The notes: generated from the letters alone by a model not told the origin. A stretch of 64,000 bases of DNA from Gordonia sp. 'Campus' (GCF_022206305.1 NZ_JAKOIW010000001.1:248001-312000); one strand, 5' to 3'; counted from the first letter of the stretch, positions 18,919 through 28,102 are shown. Program-made: numbers and translations.

Positions 18919-19793
18919 TGGGCTATTCCAGAGCACGCGTACAGCACGTCGCCGACCTGACGCCCAACCTGCGTCGCGTCGCCTTCGAAGTCGCCGACCT
19001 CCCGGGCCTCGGCCTCCCGGGGGCGCCCGACGAGGCGGTCGGGATCTACTTCCCGCTGCCGGGTCAGCGGAGCGCGCCGGACATGGAGTGCCGCGACGGC
19101 ACGTGGGCGTACTACGACGCCGACCCCCTTCCCGACGGTCGTAACTACTCGATCCGCGCCGTCGACCACGCCGGGGGCACGATGCTCGTCGACTTCGTCA
19201 TCCACGCAGCCGGCCCGGCGACGCTGTGGGCGCAGGGCGCACAACCCGGCGACGAGGTGGTCATGACCCATGCGCGTAGCTGGTACGCCCCGCCCGCGGA
19301 CACCGAGCGGCTCATCCTCGCCGCCGACCTCGCCGGCCTCCCCGCGTTGGCCCGCATCCTCGACGAGTTGCCGTCGACCGACGGCGTGACCGCGATCGTC
19401 GAGGTCCCGGCCCCGACCGAACTGTCCTACCTGCCCGACCGCGGCGTCGAACTCATTCCCGTCATCGGCGGCAACGCGCGCACCCCCAGCCGACTGGCCG
19501 AGACCGTTCGCGAACTGTCCATCCCCACCGCGGGCGGCTACTGCTGGTTCGCCGGTGAGGCCGCCGAATCGCGCGCCGTGCGCAAACATCTCCGCGGGGC
19601 CGACCTGCGCTGGGACCGCCGGTGCTACGACGTCATCGGCTACTGGCGGGTCGACAGCGAACGCTGGACGCGCAAGTACTCCGAACACGGCGCCGAACTC
19701 TTCGCCGTCTACCGGCAGGCCCTCGCCGACGGCAAGAGCGAGAAGCAGGCCTCGGAGGAATTCGACGAGGCACTCGAGCGGGCGGGTTTGTAG
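18918..19793 (+). CDS. Siderophore-interacting FAD-binding protein (ferric-siderophore reductase family)
   Basis: 291 residues. SIP family: an N-terminal FAD-binding beta-barrel with RNYSIRAVD (flavin contact) and VDFVIHAAGPATLWAQGA, then an NAD(P)H-like domain, with CWFAGEAAESRAVRKHLR near residue 215. These cytoplasmic flavoproteins reduce ferric siderophores and free iron. The final segment, DGKSEKQASEEFDEALERAGL-like, is an amphipathic helix. An iron box overlaps its start, so it should be induced by iron shortage. No siderophore synthesis or import genes are near. A slightly later start is possible because no good ribosome site precedes this ATG. Confidence 0.9.
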   Translation: MGYSRARVQHVADLTPNLRRVAFEVADLPGLGLPGAPDEAVGIYFPLPGQRSAPDMECRDGTWAYYDADPLPDGRNYSIRAVDHAGGTMLVDFVIHAAGPATLWAQGAQPGDEVVMTHARSWYAPPADTERLILAADLAGLPALARILDELPSTDGVTAIVEVPAPTELSYLPDRGVELIPVIGGNARTPSRLAETVRELSIPTAGGYCWFAGEAAESRAVRKHLRGADLRWDRRCYDVIGYWRVDSERWTRKYSEHGAELFAVYRQALADGKSEKQASEEFDEALERAGL

Positions 19794-19806
19794 ACCACCC
19801 TCCGGG

Positions 19807-20676
19807 CTAGTACTCGGCCACCTGGCCGTTCTTCGGGGCGCGATACATCATCCACAGCAATCTGGGCATGCCGCGCAACGGAAGCGGCGCAGGCCAGTCC
19901 CGGGGGCGCATCAGGGCATCGGTCCCGCCGTCGACGGTGACCACCGTGCCCGACATGAAGTCGGCTGCCGGCGACAGCATCAGCAGAACCCACGATGCCA
20001 GTTGTTCCGGAGTTCCGAACTCGCGCACGGGAACCGGGAACGACTCGACGCGCCCGGCCTGCGGACCATCGAGCTGCGATCGCAACAACGGCGTCATGAC
20101 GGGGCCCGGCGCGATCACGTTGACCCGGACGCCTACACCTGCCCACTCGGGCGTCGTGCCGTGCAGCCGACACCAGTGGGTGACCGCGATCTTCGACGCC
20201 GCGTAGGCGACCGGGCCGGTGACTCCGCGGCGTCTGCGGATCACCCGGGTCGCACCCTCGGCATCTCCGTCGAGCAGGCGCCGGATCGCGGACTTCGGAA
20301 CCAGCGGCGTGACCGTCGTCGAATTGGAGCCGAAAACAACGACTTTCGCCTCTTCCGCGGCGGCGAGCGCAGGACGCCAGGCGGTCAGGAGGTCGGTGAC
20401 CCCGAAGACGTTGACCTCGAGGATCTTTCGTTCGAGTCCCGCAGCGGGTCCCATCCCCGCGGCGAGCACCGCACCGTCGAGGGCACCCGACGCCATCTCG
20501 AGCACCTCCGCCGCGGCTGCCCGACGCCCCTGCGGCGTCGAGAGATCCGCGACCACCTCGGCGTCCCGCTGGTCGATGCCGATGACCCGGTGGCCCTCGG
20601 CCCGCAGCGATTCCGCCACCGCCGCACCCATGCCCGATGCGGATCCGGTCACCGCGAACGTCCCGGGCGCGTTCAC
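19807..20676 (-). CDS. SDR-family oxidoreductase
   Basis: 289 residues, short-chain dehydrogenase/reductase. The cofactor loop is TGSASGMG (residue 10), and NSTT then YAASK carry the catalytic Ser-Tyr-Lys set. IAPGPVMTPLL follows. It uses NAD(P)H to oxidise an alcohol or reduce a ketone; the substrate is unknown. A GTG start overlaps the stop of the MarR gene by four bases (GTGA), so the two are co-translated. The C-terminal 35 residues (MRPRDWPAPLPLRGMPRLL) extend past the usual SDR end and are related to 3-alpha-hydroxysteroid dehydrogenase-like SDRs of actinomycetes. Confidence 0.85.
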   Translation of the reverse strand: MNAPGTFAVTGSASGMGAAVAESLRAEGHRVIGIDQRDAEVVADLSTPQGRRAAAAEVLEMASGALDGAVLAAGMGPAAGLERKILEVNVFGVTDLLTAWRPALAAAEEAKVVVFGSNSTTVTPLVPKSAIRRLLDGDAEGATRVIRRRRGVTGPVAYAASKIAVTHWCRLHGTTPEWAGVGVRVNVIAPGPVMTPLLRSQLDGPQAGRVESFPVPVREFGTPEQLASWVLLMLSPAADFMSGTVVTVDGGTDALMRPRDWPAPLPLRGMPRLLWMMYRAPKNGQVAEY

Positions 20677-21194
20677 CCCAGACCGTGCTTCCGGTCCGCC
20701 GGCTCCTCGGCGGTCCCATGGCGGTGCTGGGTCCGTTCATAGGCATCGTTGAACGCCCGGAGTTCGTGTAGCAGTGCCTGCGGGGTACCGGGATCGAGGT
20801 CGGCGAAGACCTGCTCGAGTCGTTCGGCGCGAAGAAGACCGTCCCGGCGGAACGCCTCGCTGCCCGCCTCGGTGGGACGGATCATCTTCGACAGCGAATC
20901 CTCCACCTCGAACCGCTCCACGTAACCGTGCTTGATCGCCGCATTGACCTGGCGGTTGACGGTGGATTGCTCGAGACCCAGTTCGACGGTCAGCTCTCGC
21001 AGGGTGCGCGGCCTGCCGTCGGACAGCACCCACAGGATGGCGAACGCCGACCGTTCCAGGCCGACACCGGGATGGACGAGGCTGCGGCGCCGCGACATCC
21101 GCAGCAGTTCCTGCGCCAGGTCACGGTGCACCGGCGACTGCCACGGGGCGTGATCCCCCGAGGCGCGGTTCCCCGGAGCGGGATCCTCCGACAT
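20673..21194 (-). CDS. MarR-family regulator
   Basis: 173 residues. Winged HTH at about 65-125 (AILWVLSDGRPRTLRELTVELG, LEQSTVNRQVNAAIKHGYVERF). It is divergent from a drug-efflux-type MFS gene and co-translated with an SDR gene. The usual logic is that MarR represses both directions until a small aromatic or drug ligand binds. Palindromes in the shared promoter region are candidate binding sites. The ATG at 21194 was chosen over a longer frame rich in Arg and Cys. Confidence 0.85.
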   Translation of the reverse strand: MSEDPAPGNRASGDHAPWQSPVHRDLAQELLRMSRRRSLVHPGVGLERSAFAILWVLSDGRPRTLRELTVELGLEQSTVNRQVNAAIKHGYVERFEVEDSLSKMIRPTEAGSEAFRRDGLLRAERLEQVFADLDPGTPQALLHELRAFNDAYERTQHRHGTAEEPADRKHGLG

Positions 21195-21248
21195 CACTCC
21201 TCCATCCGTCGACGTGGACAATCTACTGTCCGATTTGCATGTGTACGT

Positions 21249-21268
21249 TACATATGTATGCTGCATAC
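21249..21268. promoter_or_regulatory. Candidate MarR operator
   Basis: Two overlapping palindromes, TACATATGTA (21249-21258) and GTATGCTGCATAC (21256-21268), lie just upstream of the efflux gene's GAAGGAGGT ribosome site. The AT-rich sequence stands out in this GC-rich window and suits a MarR site. Confidence 0.6.
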
Positions 21269-21286
21269 CTCGAAGGAGGTCTCTCC

Positions 21287-22768
21287 ATGAGCCCAATACG
21301 CGGTACCGCATCCGAGCTGAACGGCGAAGCGGCCGACGCCGTCGACAAGGCGCCCGCCGGCGCCGTCGGCAGTGTGGTTGTGCTCTGCTTCGGCGGACTC
21401 GTCGCATCGTTGATGCAGACGTTGATCATCCCGATCCAGCCCGACCTGCCACGACTGCTGGACACGTCCATCGGCAACGCGTCATGGATCATCACCGCGA
21501 CCCTGCTCGCCGCAGCCGTCGCCATGCCGATCGCCGGCCGGCTCGGCGACATGTTCGGCAAACAGCGCGTCCTGTTCGTCAGCGCGGCGCTGCTGACGCT
21601 CGGCTCGCTGATCTGCGCGCTGGGCGATACGCTCGTCCCGCTCATCATCGGCCGCGGTGTGCAGGGGCTGGCGATGGGCTTCATCCCGGTCGGCATGAGC
21701 CTGATCCGCGAGATCACCCCGCCCCGCATCACGTCGATGGCCGTGGCCGCCATGAGCGCGACGCTCGGCGTCGGCGGTGCGATCGGCCTGCCCCTGGCGG
21801 CATGGATCGTGCAGACCTGGGACTGGCACGCCCTGTTCTACGTCGCGACCGGTCTGGGCGTCCTCGTGAGCATCGCGGTCCTGGTGTTGGTGCCCCGCGT
21901 GAACGACGCCGCGGGTGGCCGTATCGACATCCCCGGTGCCATCGGACTGGCCGCGGGACTCTCCGCCTTTCTGATCGCGGTGTCCAAGGCCAACGACTGG
22001 GGATGGACGTCGGGTCGCACCCTCGGTCTCGGACTGGGCGGGATCGCCGTGCTTCTCGTCTGGGGCATCTTCGAACTCCGTCAACGGGAACCGCTGGTCG
22101 ATCTGCGCACCACCGCACGCCCCGCGGTCCTGCTGACGAACATCGCCGCCGCGGCCATCGGCTTCGGCATGATGGCGCAGTCGATCGTCCTGCCCATGCT
22201 CCTCCGTCTACCCGAGGCCACCGGTTACGGCCTGGGGCAGTCCCTGCTGGCCGCCGGCCTGTGGATGGCACCCGGCGGCCTGATGATGATGATCTTCGCG
22301 CCCGTCTCGGGCATCCTGATCAACCGCATCGGAGCCAAGATCACTCTCGCCATCGGTGCGGCGATCCTCGGATGCGGCTACCTCCTGGCGTTCTTCCTCA
22401 TGGACGCGGCATGGAAGCTCATGCTGGCGTCGATCGTCTGCGCCATCGGCGTGGGCGTCGGCTACGCGGCGATGCCGACACTCATCATGGGGTCCGTTCC
22501 GGCGACCGAAGCCGGTGCGGCAGTGGGGCTCAACGGCCTGATGCGATCACTGGGCACCACCATCGCGTCTGCCGTCATGGCCCTGATCCTGGCGAGTGCC
22601 ACCATCTCACTCGGCGGCACCGAGGTGCCCGACGAGTCGACGTTCACCTGGTGCTTCCTGGTCGCCGCGGCCGCCGCGTTCGTCGGCATGGCCATCACCC
22701 TCACCATCCCCACCCGACGCGCCGCGTCGAATGTTCCCGAGGAGCAACCGCTTCCGGCCCGGAGCTGA
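21287..22768 (+). CDS. MFS drug efflux transporter (DHA2/EmrB type)
   Basis: 493 residues, about 14 membrane helices. Motif A is present as GRLGDMFGKQRVL near residue 77, and the family D-type segment is near the first helix (LMQTLIIPIQPDLPRLL). These proton antiporters export drugs or hydrophobic toxins. An excellent GAAGGAGGT lies six bases before the ATG at 21287, which rules out the longer frame. Control by the divergent MarR gene is likely. Confidence 0.9.
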   Translation: MSPIRGTASELNGEAADAVDKAPAGAVGSVVVLCFGGLVASLMQTLIIPIQPDLPRLLDTSIGNASWIITATLLAAAVAMPIAGRLGDMFGKQRVLFVSAALLTLGSLICALGDTLVPLIIGRGVQGLAMGFIPVGMSLIREITPPRITSMAVAAMSATLGVGGAIGLPLAAWIVQTWDWHALFYVATGLGVLVSIAVLVLVPRVNDAAGGRIDIPGAIGLAAGLSAFLIAVSKANDWGWTSGRTLGLGLGGIAVLLVWGIFELRQREPLVDLRTTARPAVLLTNIAAAAIGFGMMAQSIVLPMLLRLPEATGYGLGQSLLAAGLWMAPGGLMMMIFAPVSGILINRIGAKITLAIGAAILGCGYLLAFFLMDAAWKLMLASIVCAIGVGVGYAAMPTLIMGSVPATEAGAAVGLNGLMRSLGTTIASAVMALILASATISLGGTEVPDESTFTWCFLVAAAAAFVGMAITLTIPTRRAASNVPEEQPLPARS

Positions 22769-22778
22769 TCGATCGTCT

Positions 22779-22818
22779 CCTGCCCTCTGAGGTGCGAGCA
22801 AAGCACCTCAGGGGCAGG
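22779..22818. terminator. Hairpin terminator (also a dispersed-repeat copy)
   Basis: CCTGCCCTCTGAGGTGC pairs with GCACCTCAGGGGCAGG across a 7-base loop between the convergent MFS and GntR genes. It contains the CACCTCAGG word of the dispersed repeat seen at 4.0, 28.0, 59.7 and 61.5 kb. Confidence 0.8.
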
Positions 22819-22828
22819 CGACGGCCTT

Positions 22829-23584
22829 TCATCCCGAACGCGCATCCCCGGTGCGGCGCAGGGTGACCCGATAGGTGTAGTGCTCGGGTAGGAAGTAGCT
22901 GATCGCGAGTTCGACGGCACGGCCCCGGGAGTCGGTGTACAACCGGTCGACCCGCAACACCGTGTGCCCCACCTGGCAGCCGAGGCGTGCCGCGGTCTCC
23001 GCGTCGGCGGTCGTGGCGGTGATCGATTGGGCGCATTCCTCGATGGGATGGACCAGGTGGGGTTCGAGGAGCCCGATCATCGTGTGGTCGCTCACCGCGC
23101 CCGCCTCGACCTCGGGGGCGTCGATCACCAAGCGTGCCACCGATTCCGGCCACGACACCGTCGTGACGACGAACGGCACACCGTCGTGGAATCGTTGGAA
23201 GACGATCCGCCACACGACGTCGGTGTCGAGGCGCAACCGCCCGGCCGCGTCGAGATCGACTCGGCGGGCGGGTGATTCCAGAACCTGCATCGCGGTGTCG
23301 GTGGACAGGTTCATGAGGTCCTCGATCGAACCCAGCTGACGCAGATACTGTCCCGCATTGTCCGTCGCGAACGTCCCTCGCCCGGGTACGCGATACACCG
23401 ACCCCTCGGTCACGAGTTCCAGGAACGCGCGGCGAACCGTCTGGCGGCTGAGGCCGTATTCCTGGGACAGTTCGGATTCGGTGGGCAGCCGGACGCCGCC
23501 GGCGTATCGGCCCGCCGCGATGTGGGAGCGCAGTTCGGCGGCCAGCGTCTTGTACGCCGGCTCGGACTGCCCCGCCTCACTCAT
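22829..23584 (-). CDS. GntR-family regulator with UTRA domain (HutC type)
   Basis: 251 residues. Winged HTH at 10-75 (LPTESELSQEYGLSRQTVRRAFLEL), followed by a UTRA ligand-binding domain (about 95-240) ending in the usual ELAISYFLPEHYTYRVTL. It lies downstream of the acyl-CoA dehydrogenase on the same strand (55-base gap), with a CoA-ester gene set running the other way. It is therefore the likely regulator of that pathway, with a pathway acid or CoA ester as effector. I saw no convincing HutC-type palindrome in the divergent promoter region. Confidence 0.88.
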   Translation of the reverse strand: MSEAGQSEPAYKTLAAELRSHIAAGRYAGGVRLPTESELSQEYGLSRQTVRRAFLELVTEGSVYRVPGRGTFATDNAGQYLRQLGSIEDLMNLSTDTAMQVLESPARRVDLDAAGRLRLDTDVVWRIVFQRFHDGVPFVVTTVSWPESVARLVIDAPEVEAGAVSDHTMIGLLEPHLVHPIEECAQSITATTADAETAARLGCQVGHTVLRVDRLYTDSRGRAVELAISYFLPEHYTYRVTLRRTGDARSG

Positions 23585-23639
23585 CGATCCACCCTTTCAT
23601 TCGTGCCGCGAGTACCCTTGGGGCACAAATCGCTCCGGC

Positions 23640-24791
23640 TCAGATACCACCGCGGGAGACGAGCTGCGCCGCGATGACGTTGCGCTGGATCTCGTTGGTG
23701 CCCTCCCCGACGATCATCAGCGGCGCGTCCCGGAAGTACCGCTCGACGTCGAACTCGGTGGAGTACCCGTACCCGCCGTGGATGCGCACGGCATTCAAGG
23801 CGATCTCCATGGCGACCTCGGAGGCATAGAGCTTCGCCATACCCGCCTCCATGTCGCACCGCTCACCCTTGTCGTACTGTTCGGCCGCATGCCAGGTCAG
23901 CTGGCGGGCCGCGGTCAGTTTGGTGGCCATGTCGGCGAGGTAGTTGCCGATCGACTGGTGCTTCCAGATCGGCTGGCCGAAGGACTCCCGCTGCTGCGCG
24001 TAGGCCAGCGAGTCCTCGAGCGCGGCCGTCGCGACACCGAGAGCACGGCAGGCGACCTGGATGCGCCCCGTCTCCAGCCCCTTCATCATCTGCCCGAATC
24101 CCTTGCCGGGCTGGGCCCCCAGGATCGATGACGCCGGTGTGCGGTAACCGTCGAAGGACAGCTCGCAGCTCTCGACTCCCTTGTAACCCAGTTTCGGTAG
24201 GTCGCGCGACACCGTCAGCCCGGGTCCGTGTTCGACGAGGACGATCGAGATCCCGCGGTGGCGCGGAGTGGCGGCCGGGTCGGTTTTGCAGAGCAGCGCG
24301 ATCAGTCCCGAGCGTCGGGCGTTGCTGATCCACGTTTTCGACCCACTGATGACCAGATCGTCTCCGTCGACTTTCGCGACCGTCGCCATCGCCTGCAGAT
24401 CCGATCCCCCGCCCGGCTCGGTCAGCGCCATCGTCGCCCGCATCTCACCCGTCGCCATCCTCGGCAGGTACTGCTGCTTCTGCGCCTCGGTGCCGAACAG
24501 CGTGAGGAGTTTCGCGACGACGGTGTGCCCGCCCATCGCCCCGGCCAGACTCATCCAGCCGCGCGCCAACTCCTGGGTGACGTGCGCATAACAGGGCATC
24601 GAGACCGGCGAGCCGCCGAACTCCTCGGGCACGGCCAGACCGTAGATCCCGATCTGCTTCATCTGCTCGATCCACTTCTCCGGGTAGGAGTTGGCGTGCT
24701 CCACCTCCTGCACGGAGGGCTTGACCTCCCGGTCGACGAACGACCGAACGGTCTCGACCAGGAACGATTCTTCGGCGGTGAGCGTGCTCAT
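23640..24791 (-). CDS. Acyl-CoA dehydrogenase (short/branched chain)
   Basis: 383 residues, single-domain acyl-CoA dehydrogenase. FAD/substrate segments are MALTEPGGGSDL and WISNARRSG; the base is Glu in VGEGTNEIQRNVIAAQL. It takes two hydrogens from an acyl-CoA and passes them to electron-transfer flavoprotein. Divergent neighbours (lyase, hydratase, CoA-transferase) suggest the substrate is a branched or dicarboxylic C5-type CoA ester. The 549-residue methylsuccinyl-CoA dehydrogenase of the ethylmalonyl-CoA pathway is longer, so this would be a different subtype. Confidence 0.87.
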   Translation of the reverse strand: MSTLTAEESFLVETVRSFVDREVKPSVQEVEHANSYPEKWIEQMKQIGIYGLAVPEEFGGSPVSMPCYAHVTQELARGWMSLAGAMGGHTVVAKLLTLFGTEAQKQQYLPRMATGEMRATMALTEPGGGSDLQAMATVAKVDGDDLVISGSKTWISNARRSGLIALLCKTDPAATPRHRGISIVLVEHGPGLTVSRDLPKLGYKGVESCELSFDGYRTPASSILGAQPGKGFGQMMKGLETGRIQVACRALGVATAALEDSLAYAQQRESFGQPIWKHQSIGNYLADMATKLTAARQLTWHAAEQYDKGERCDMEAGMAKLYASEVAMEIALNAVRIHGGYGYSTEFDVERYFRDAPLMIVGEGTNEIQRNVIAAQLVSRGGI

Positions 24792-24977
24792 GTACGGATA
24801 CACCTACGATCTGCGGAACGGTTCGGCTGATTTGTACGGCCATTTTGTGAGGCGCGCGTCAGCCTTGTCAACACTTCCCTTACGACGCGGACGTCTGCTA
24901 CAACCGAGGAGCGCCACATTTGGCCGCACATTTCGACAACACACACGAATGTGACACCACCGACGCTGGGAGCGACT

Positions 24978-25817
24978 GTGCAGAGAAGACGGGGCGTCCT
25001 GGTCGCGCCCGCCTCCGACGACCGCAAGGCACGCAAGGCGCTGGGTTCGATCGCCGACGAGGTCGTGCTGGACCTCGAGGACGCGGTGACCCCGGCGAAC
25101 AAGGACTCGGCCCGTGCGGCCGCGGCCGATCTGGTCGCCGAGTTCGGCGCCGACCGTGCGATCTCGTTGCGTATCAACGCCATCGACACCGAGTGGGCGG
25201 CCGCGGACCTCGCCGCATGCGCTCAGATGCAGCATCTGAGCACCGTCGTCGTACCCAAGGCCGATTCGCCCGCCGACCTCGAGGCCGCCGATCGTCGGTT
25301 GGGCGGTTCTCCGGTTCGCCTGCAGGCGTTGTTGGAAACCCCGCGCGGCATCCGCGACGCCGGCACGATCTGCGCGGCCACCGACCGCCTCGACGCCGTG
25401 TTGATCGGATACGCCGACCTCGCCGCCTCCCTGGGCCGGTCCGCCGGCCTACCCATGCAGACCTGGCACGTCGTACAGGATTCGGTGCTCCTCGCCGCCC
25501 GCGCCGCCGGCGTCGACGTCATCGACGGCCCACACCTGACCATCGCCGACGACGACGCATTCCGCGACGCCAAGCGTTGGGTACGCGATCTCGGATTCGA
25601 CGGCACCTGGGTCATCCACCCGGCTCAGTTGGCAACTGCCATCGAGATCTTCACCCCGGACGACGCCGCCGTCGACGACGCACGGCGGGTACTCGCTGCG
25701 CTCGAGAACGCCGCCGCCGCGGGCGCCGGTGCGGCCGAACTCGACGGCCGCATGCTCGACGAGGCCCTGGCCGTCTCCGCGCGTCGCATCCTGGCCAAGA
25801 GCGGCGCCGATGACTGA
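24978..25817 (+). CDS. HpcH/HpaI-CitE family C-C lyase
   Basis: 279 residues, TIM-barrel Mg-dependent lyase. Motifs are VLDLEDAV (Glu/Asp), SLRIN (Arg), LLETPRG (metal Glu) and IGYADLAASLG (metal Asp). Relatives split malyl-, methylmalyl- or citramalyl-CoA. The gene context suggests citramalyl-CoA to acetyl-CoA plus pyruvate, or methylmalyl-CoA cleavage. I prefer the GTG at 24978 preceded by GGGAG to the GTG at 24951, which has no ribosome site. It overlaps the next gene by eight bases. Confidence 0.85.
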   Translation: MQRRRGVLVAPASDDRKARKALGSIADEVVLDLEDAVTPANKDSARAAAADLVAEFGADRAISLRINAIDTEWAAADLAACAQMQHLSTVVVPKADSPADLEAADRRLGGSPVRLQALLETPRGIRDAGTICAATDRLDAVLIGYADLAASLGRSAGLPMQTWHVVQDSVLLAARAAGVDVIDGPHLTIADDDAFRDAKRWVRDLGFDGTWVIHPAQLATAIEIFTPDDAAVDDARRVLAALENAAAAGAGAAELDGRMLDEALAVSARRILAKSGADD

Positions 25818-26817
25818 CCCGATCGCGGTGGGCGGACCCCACTTCGACGAACTCGCCCACGGCCAGGTCTTCGACGACGCACCGTCGGTCACGCTGACCT
25901 CGGGCCTGGCCGCCGCACATCAATCGATCCTGGGCGACCGTCTGCGCCTGTCCCTCGATGCGCACCTATGCCAGCGGGTCACGGGCGCAGACACTCTCGC
26001 CCACCCGGGCCTCGTCACCGATGTGGCGATCGGGCAGTCGACGTTGGCCACCCATCATGTGAAGGCGAACCTCTTCTACCGAGGGCTGCGGTTCCTGCGT
26101 CATCCGCGGATCGGCGACACGCTCTCCACGGTGACCGAGGTCGTGGGACTTCGCGAGAACACACCCAAGCCCGGCCGTGCGCCGACCGGACTCGCCGCGC
26201 TGCACATGCTCACCACCGATCAACGCGGCGAGACCGTGCTCGACTTCCACCGCTGCGCGATGCTGCCGCTGTCGGCCACCGCCGCTCCGGACCGGACGGT
26301 GCACACCGATGACCTCAGTGCCATCGGCCCGGGCGTCGACCCTCACCCCGCGACACCGGACTGGGATCTCGACACCTACCGATCTTCGGTTCGCGGGCAA
26401 CATTTTTCACCGCATCTCGCCGGACGTGTCTTCCGGTCCAGCGCCGATGTGGTCTCGAGCGCGCCCGAGCTCGCACGCCTGTCGCTGAACATCGCCGCCA
26501 CCCACCACGACGAGCGAGTGGCCGGCAGATCCGCGGGCGGCCGCCTGGTCTACGGCGGCCACACGATCGGACTCGCACTCTCGCAGGCGAACCGGGCGTT
26601 GCCGAACATCGTGACCGTGTTGTCGTGGGAGTCCTGCGATCACACCGGGCCCGTCCGTGAAGGCGACACCCTGAGTTCGCTCATCCACGTGGAAGAAGCC
26701 ACCCCTCTGCCCGGTGGCGGCGGCATCCTGCAGCTGCGATCGACTGTCGTCGCGCACGAGACGGACGGTCGCGACCGCGACGTCCTCGACTGGCGCTATC
26801 ACGTCCTGATGGCGTGA
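25810..26817 (+). CDS. MaoC-like double-hotdog dehydratase (mesaconyl-CoA hydratase-like)
   Basis: 335 residues with two hotdog folds. The first is about 30-180. The second, about 205-330, contains GGRLVYGGHTIGLALSQANRAL, where a hydratase-type motif sits. Size and double-hotdog layout match mesaconyl-CoA hydratases of the ethylmalonyl-CoA and related pathways, which make methylmalyl-CoA or citramalyl-CoA. It directly follows the lyase that would use that product, with an 8-base overlap. Other double-hotdog dehydratases (for example 3-hydroxyacyl-CoA types) remain possible. Confidence 0.75.
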   Translation: MTDPIAVGGPHFDELAHGQVFDDAPSVTLTSGLAAAHQSILGDRLRLSLDAHLCQRVTGADTLAHPGLVTDVAIGQSTLATHHVKANLFYRGLRFLRHPRIGDTLSTVTEVVGLRENTPKPGRAPTGLAALHMLTTDQRGETVLDFHRCAMLPLSATAAPDRTVHTDDLSAIGPGVDPHPATPDWDLDTYRSSVRGQHFSPHLAGRVFRSSADVVSSAPELARLSLNIAATHHDERVAGRSAGGRLVYGGHTIGLALSQANRALPNIVTVLSWESCDHTGPVREGDTLSSLIHVEEATPLPGGGGILQLRSTVVAHETDGRDRDVLDWRYHVLMA

Positions 26818-26872
26818 CTCACCCCGCAATCCCTGTATCCCTATCTGTTCCGGACCGAGGAGCCATCGGCAG

Positions 26873-28012
26873 ATGAGTACCAACCCCCGCCCCCTCGATG
26901 GATTGCGCGTCGTGGAGGTGTCCAGCTTCGTCGCATCGCCGCTGTGCGGTCTGACTCTCGCGCAGCTCGGCGCCGAGGTCATCCGCGTCGACCCGCTGGG
27001 TGGTGCGGCCGACATCAACCGGTGGCCGGTCACCGACGACGGCAACTCGATCTACTGGACGGGCCTCAACCGCGGCAAGAAGTCGGTGACCGTCGACTTC
27101 CGTGACCCGGCCGGACAGAAGGTGGTCCAGGATCTGGTCACCGACAGCGGACCCGGTGGCGGCATCCTCGTCACCAACGCCGCCGGTCGAGCGTGGATGA
27201 GTCACGAGATCCTGTCCGGCAAGCGATCCGACGTGATCACCCTCGAGCTCCTCGGCCGGACCGACGGGACACCCGGCGTCGACTACACCGTGAACGCCGC
27301 CCTCGGATTCCCGTCGATCACCGGCCCCACCGACTACGCCGGCGTGGTCAACCACGCCCTGCCTGCCTGGGATGTCGCGTGCGGACTCTATGCGGCACTG
27401 GCCATCACGGCCGCGGTACGACGCCGCGATCTGACGGGTGCGGGCGCGCAGATCACGCTACCGCTCGAGGACACCGCACTGGCCATCGCCGGAACACTCG
27501 GCTACCTCACCGAACCCCAGCTGGGCGTGGGGTCCCGGCCCGCGACGGGCAACGATGTCTACGGCACGTACGGAACGGATTTCGTCGCCGCCGACGGTGG
27601 GCGCTTCATGCTGGTGGCGCTGACCCCGCGCCACTTCCGCGACCTGGTGTCGATGACCGGCACCGGGGACGCCATCGCCGCCGTCGAACAGGCGCTGGGT
27701 GCCGACTTCACCCGCGAAGACGACCGCTACACCCATCGCGGGGTGCTGACACCGCTGTTCGCGGCGTGGTTCGCCCGTCACACCAGCGCCGAGGTCGAGG
27801 CGGCGCTGGACCAGGCCTCGGTCCTGTCCGAGCGCTACCGAACCTTCGGCGGGGTCGTCGAATCCGGTGTGCTCGAACGCAATCCTCTGTTCACCGAACT
27901 GGAGCAGCCCGGAATCGGCACCTATCTCGCCGCCGGGCTCCCCGCCATCTTCGACGGCGAGCACTACTTCGCCGGGCCGGCTCCCGAGTTGGGGTCCTCG
28001 GACGGCTTCTGA
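26873..28012 (+). CDS. CaiB/BaiF family (type III) CoA-transferase
   Basis: 379 residues, family III CoA-transferase. The N-terminal LDGLRVVEVSSFVASPLCGLTLAQLGAEVIRVD is typical, and GLNRGKKSVTVDFRDP follows. The likely catalytic Asp is in GVDYTVNAALGFPSITG (near residue 140). It would activate a free acid by moving CoA from a donor such as succinyl-CoA. As the last gene of the lyase-hydratase operon it could load mesaconate or methylsuccinate. That substrate is inferred from context only. Confidence 0.82.
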   Translation: MSTNPRPLDGLRVVEVSSFVASPLCGLTLAQLGAEVIRVDPLGGAADINRWPVTDDGNSIYWTGLNRGKKSVTVDFRDPAGQKVVQDLVTDSGPGGGILVTNAAGRAWMSHEILSGKRSDVITLELLGRTDGTPGVDYTVNAALGFPSITGPTDYAGVVNHALPAWDVACGLYAALAITAAVRRRDLTGAGAQITLPLEDTALAIAGTLGYLTEPQLGVGSRPATGNDVYGTYGTDFVAADGGRFMLVALTPRHFRDLVSMTGTGDAIAAVEQALGADFTREDDRYTHRGVLTPLFAAWFARHTSAEVEAALDQASVLSERYRTFGGVVESGVLERNPLFTELEQPGIGTYLAAGLPAIFDGEHYFAGPAPELGSSDGF

Positions 28013-28029
28013 GCCCGGGCCGACCCTTC

Positions 28030-28100
28030 GTGGCTCGCTGCGCTCGCACCTCAGGGAGCGGGAACAAGGTGGCTCGCTGCGCTCGCACCTCAGGGAGCGG
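28030..28100. repeat. Two direct copies of a 32-bp intergenic repeat
   Basis: GTGGCTCGCTGCGCTCGCAC followed by CTCAGGGAGCGG occurs at 28030 and again at 28069. It lies between the convergent CoA-transferase and ectoine hydroxylase genes. It belongs to the CTCGCACCTCAGG family seen at 4.0, 22.8, 59.7 and 61.5 kb. Confidence 0.85.
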
Positions 28101-28102
28101 TA

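Noticed and set aside
24951-24977. Upstream GTG start for the CitE-like lyase
   Set aside because: No ribosome site; the GTG at 24978 has GGGAG at good spacing and begins the conserved sequence.
24792-24977. Palindromic HutC/GntR operator between the acyl-CoA dehydrogenase and the lyase
   Set aside because: Only weak, partial symmetries were seen; nothing better than chance for this region.
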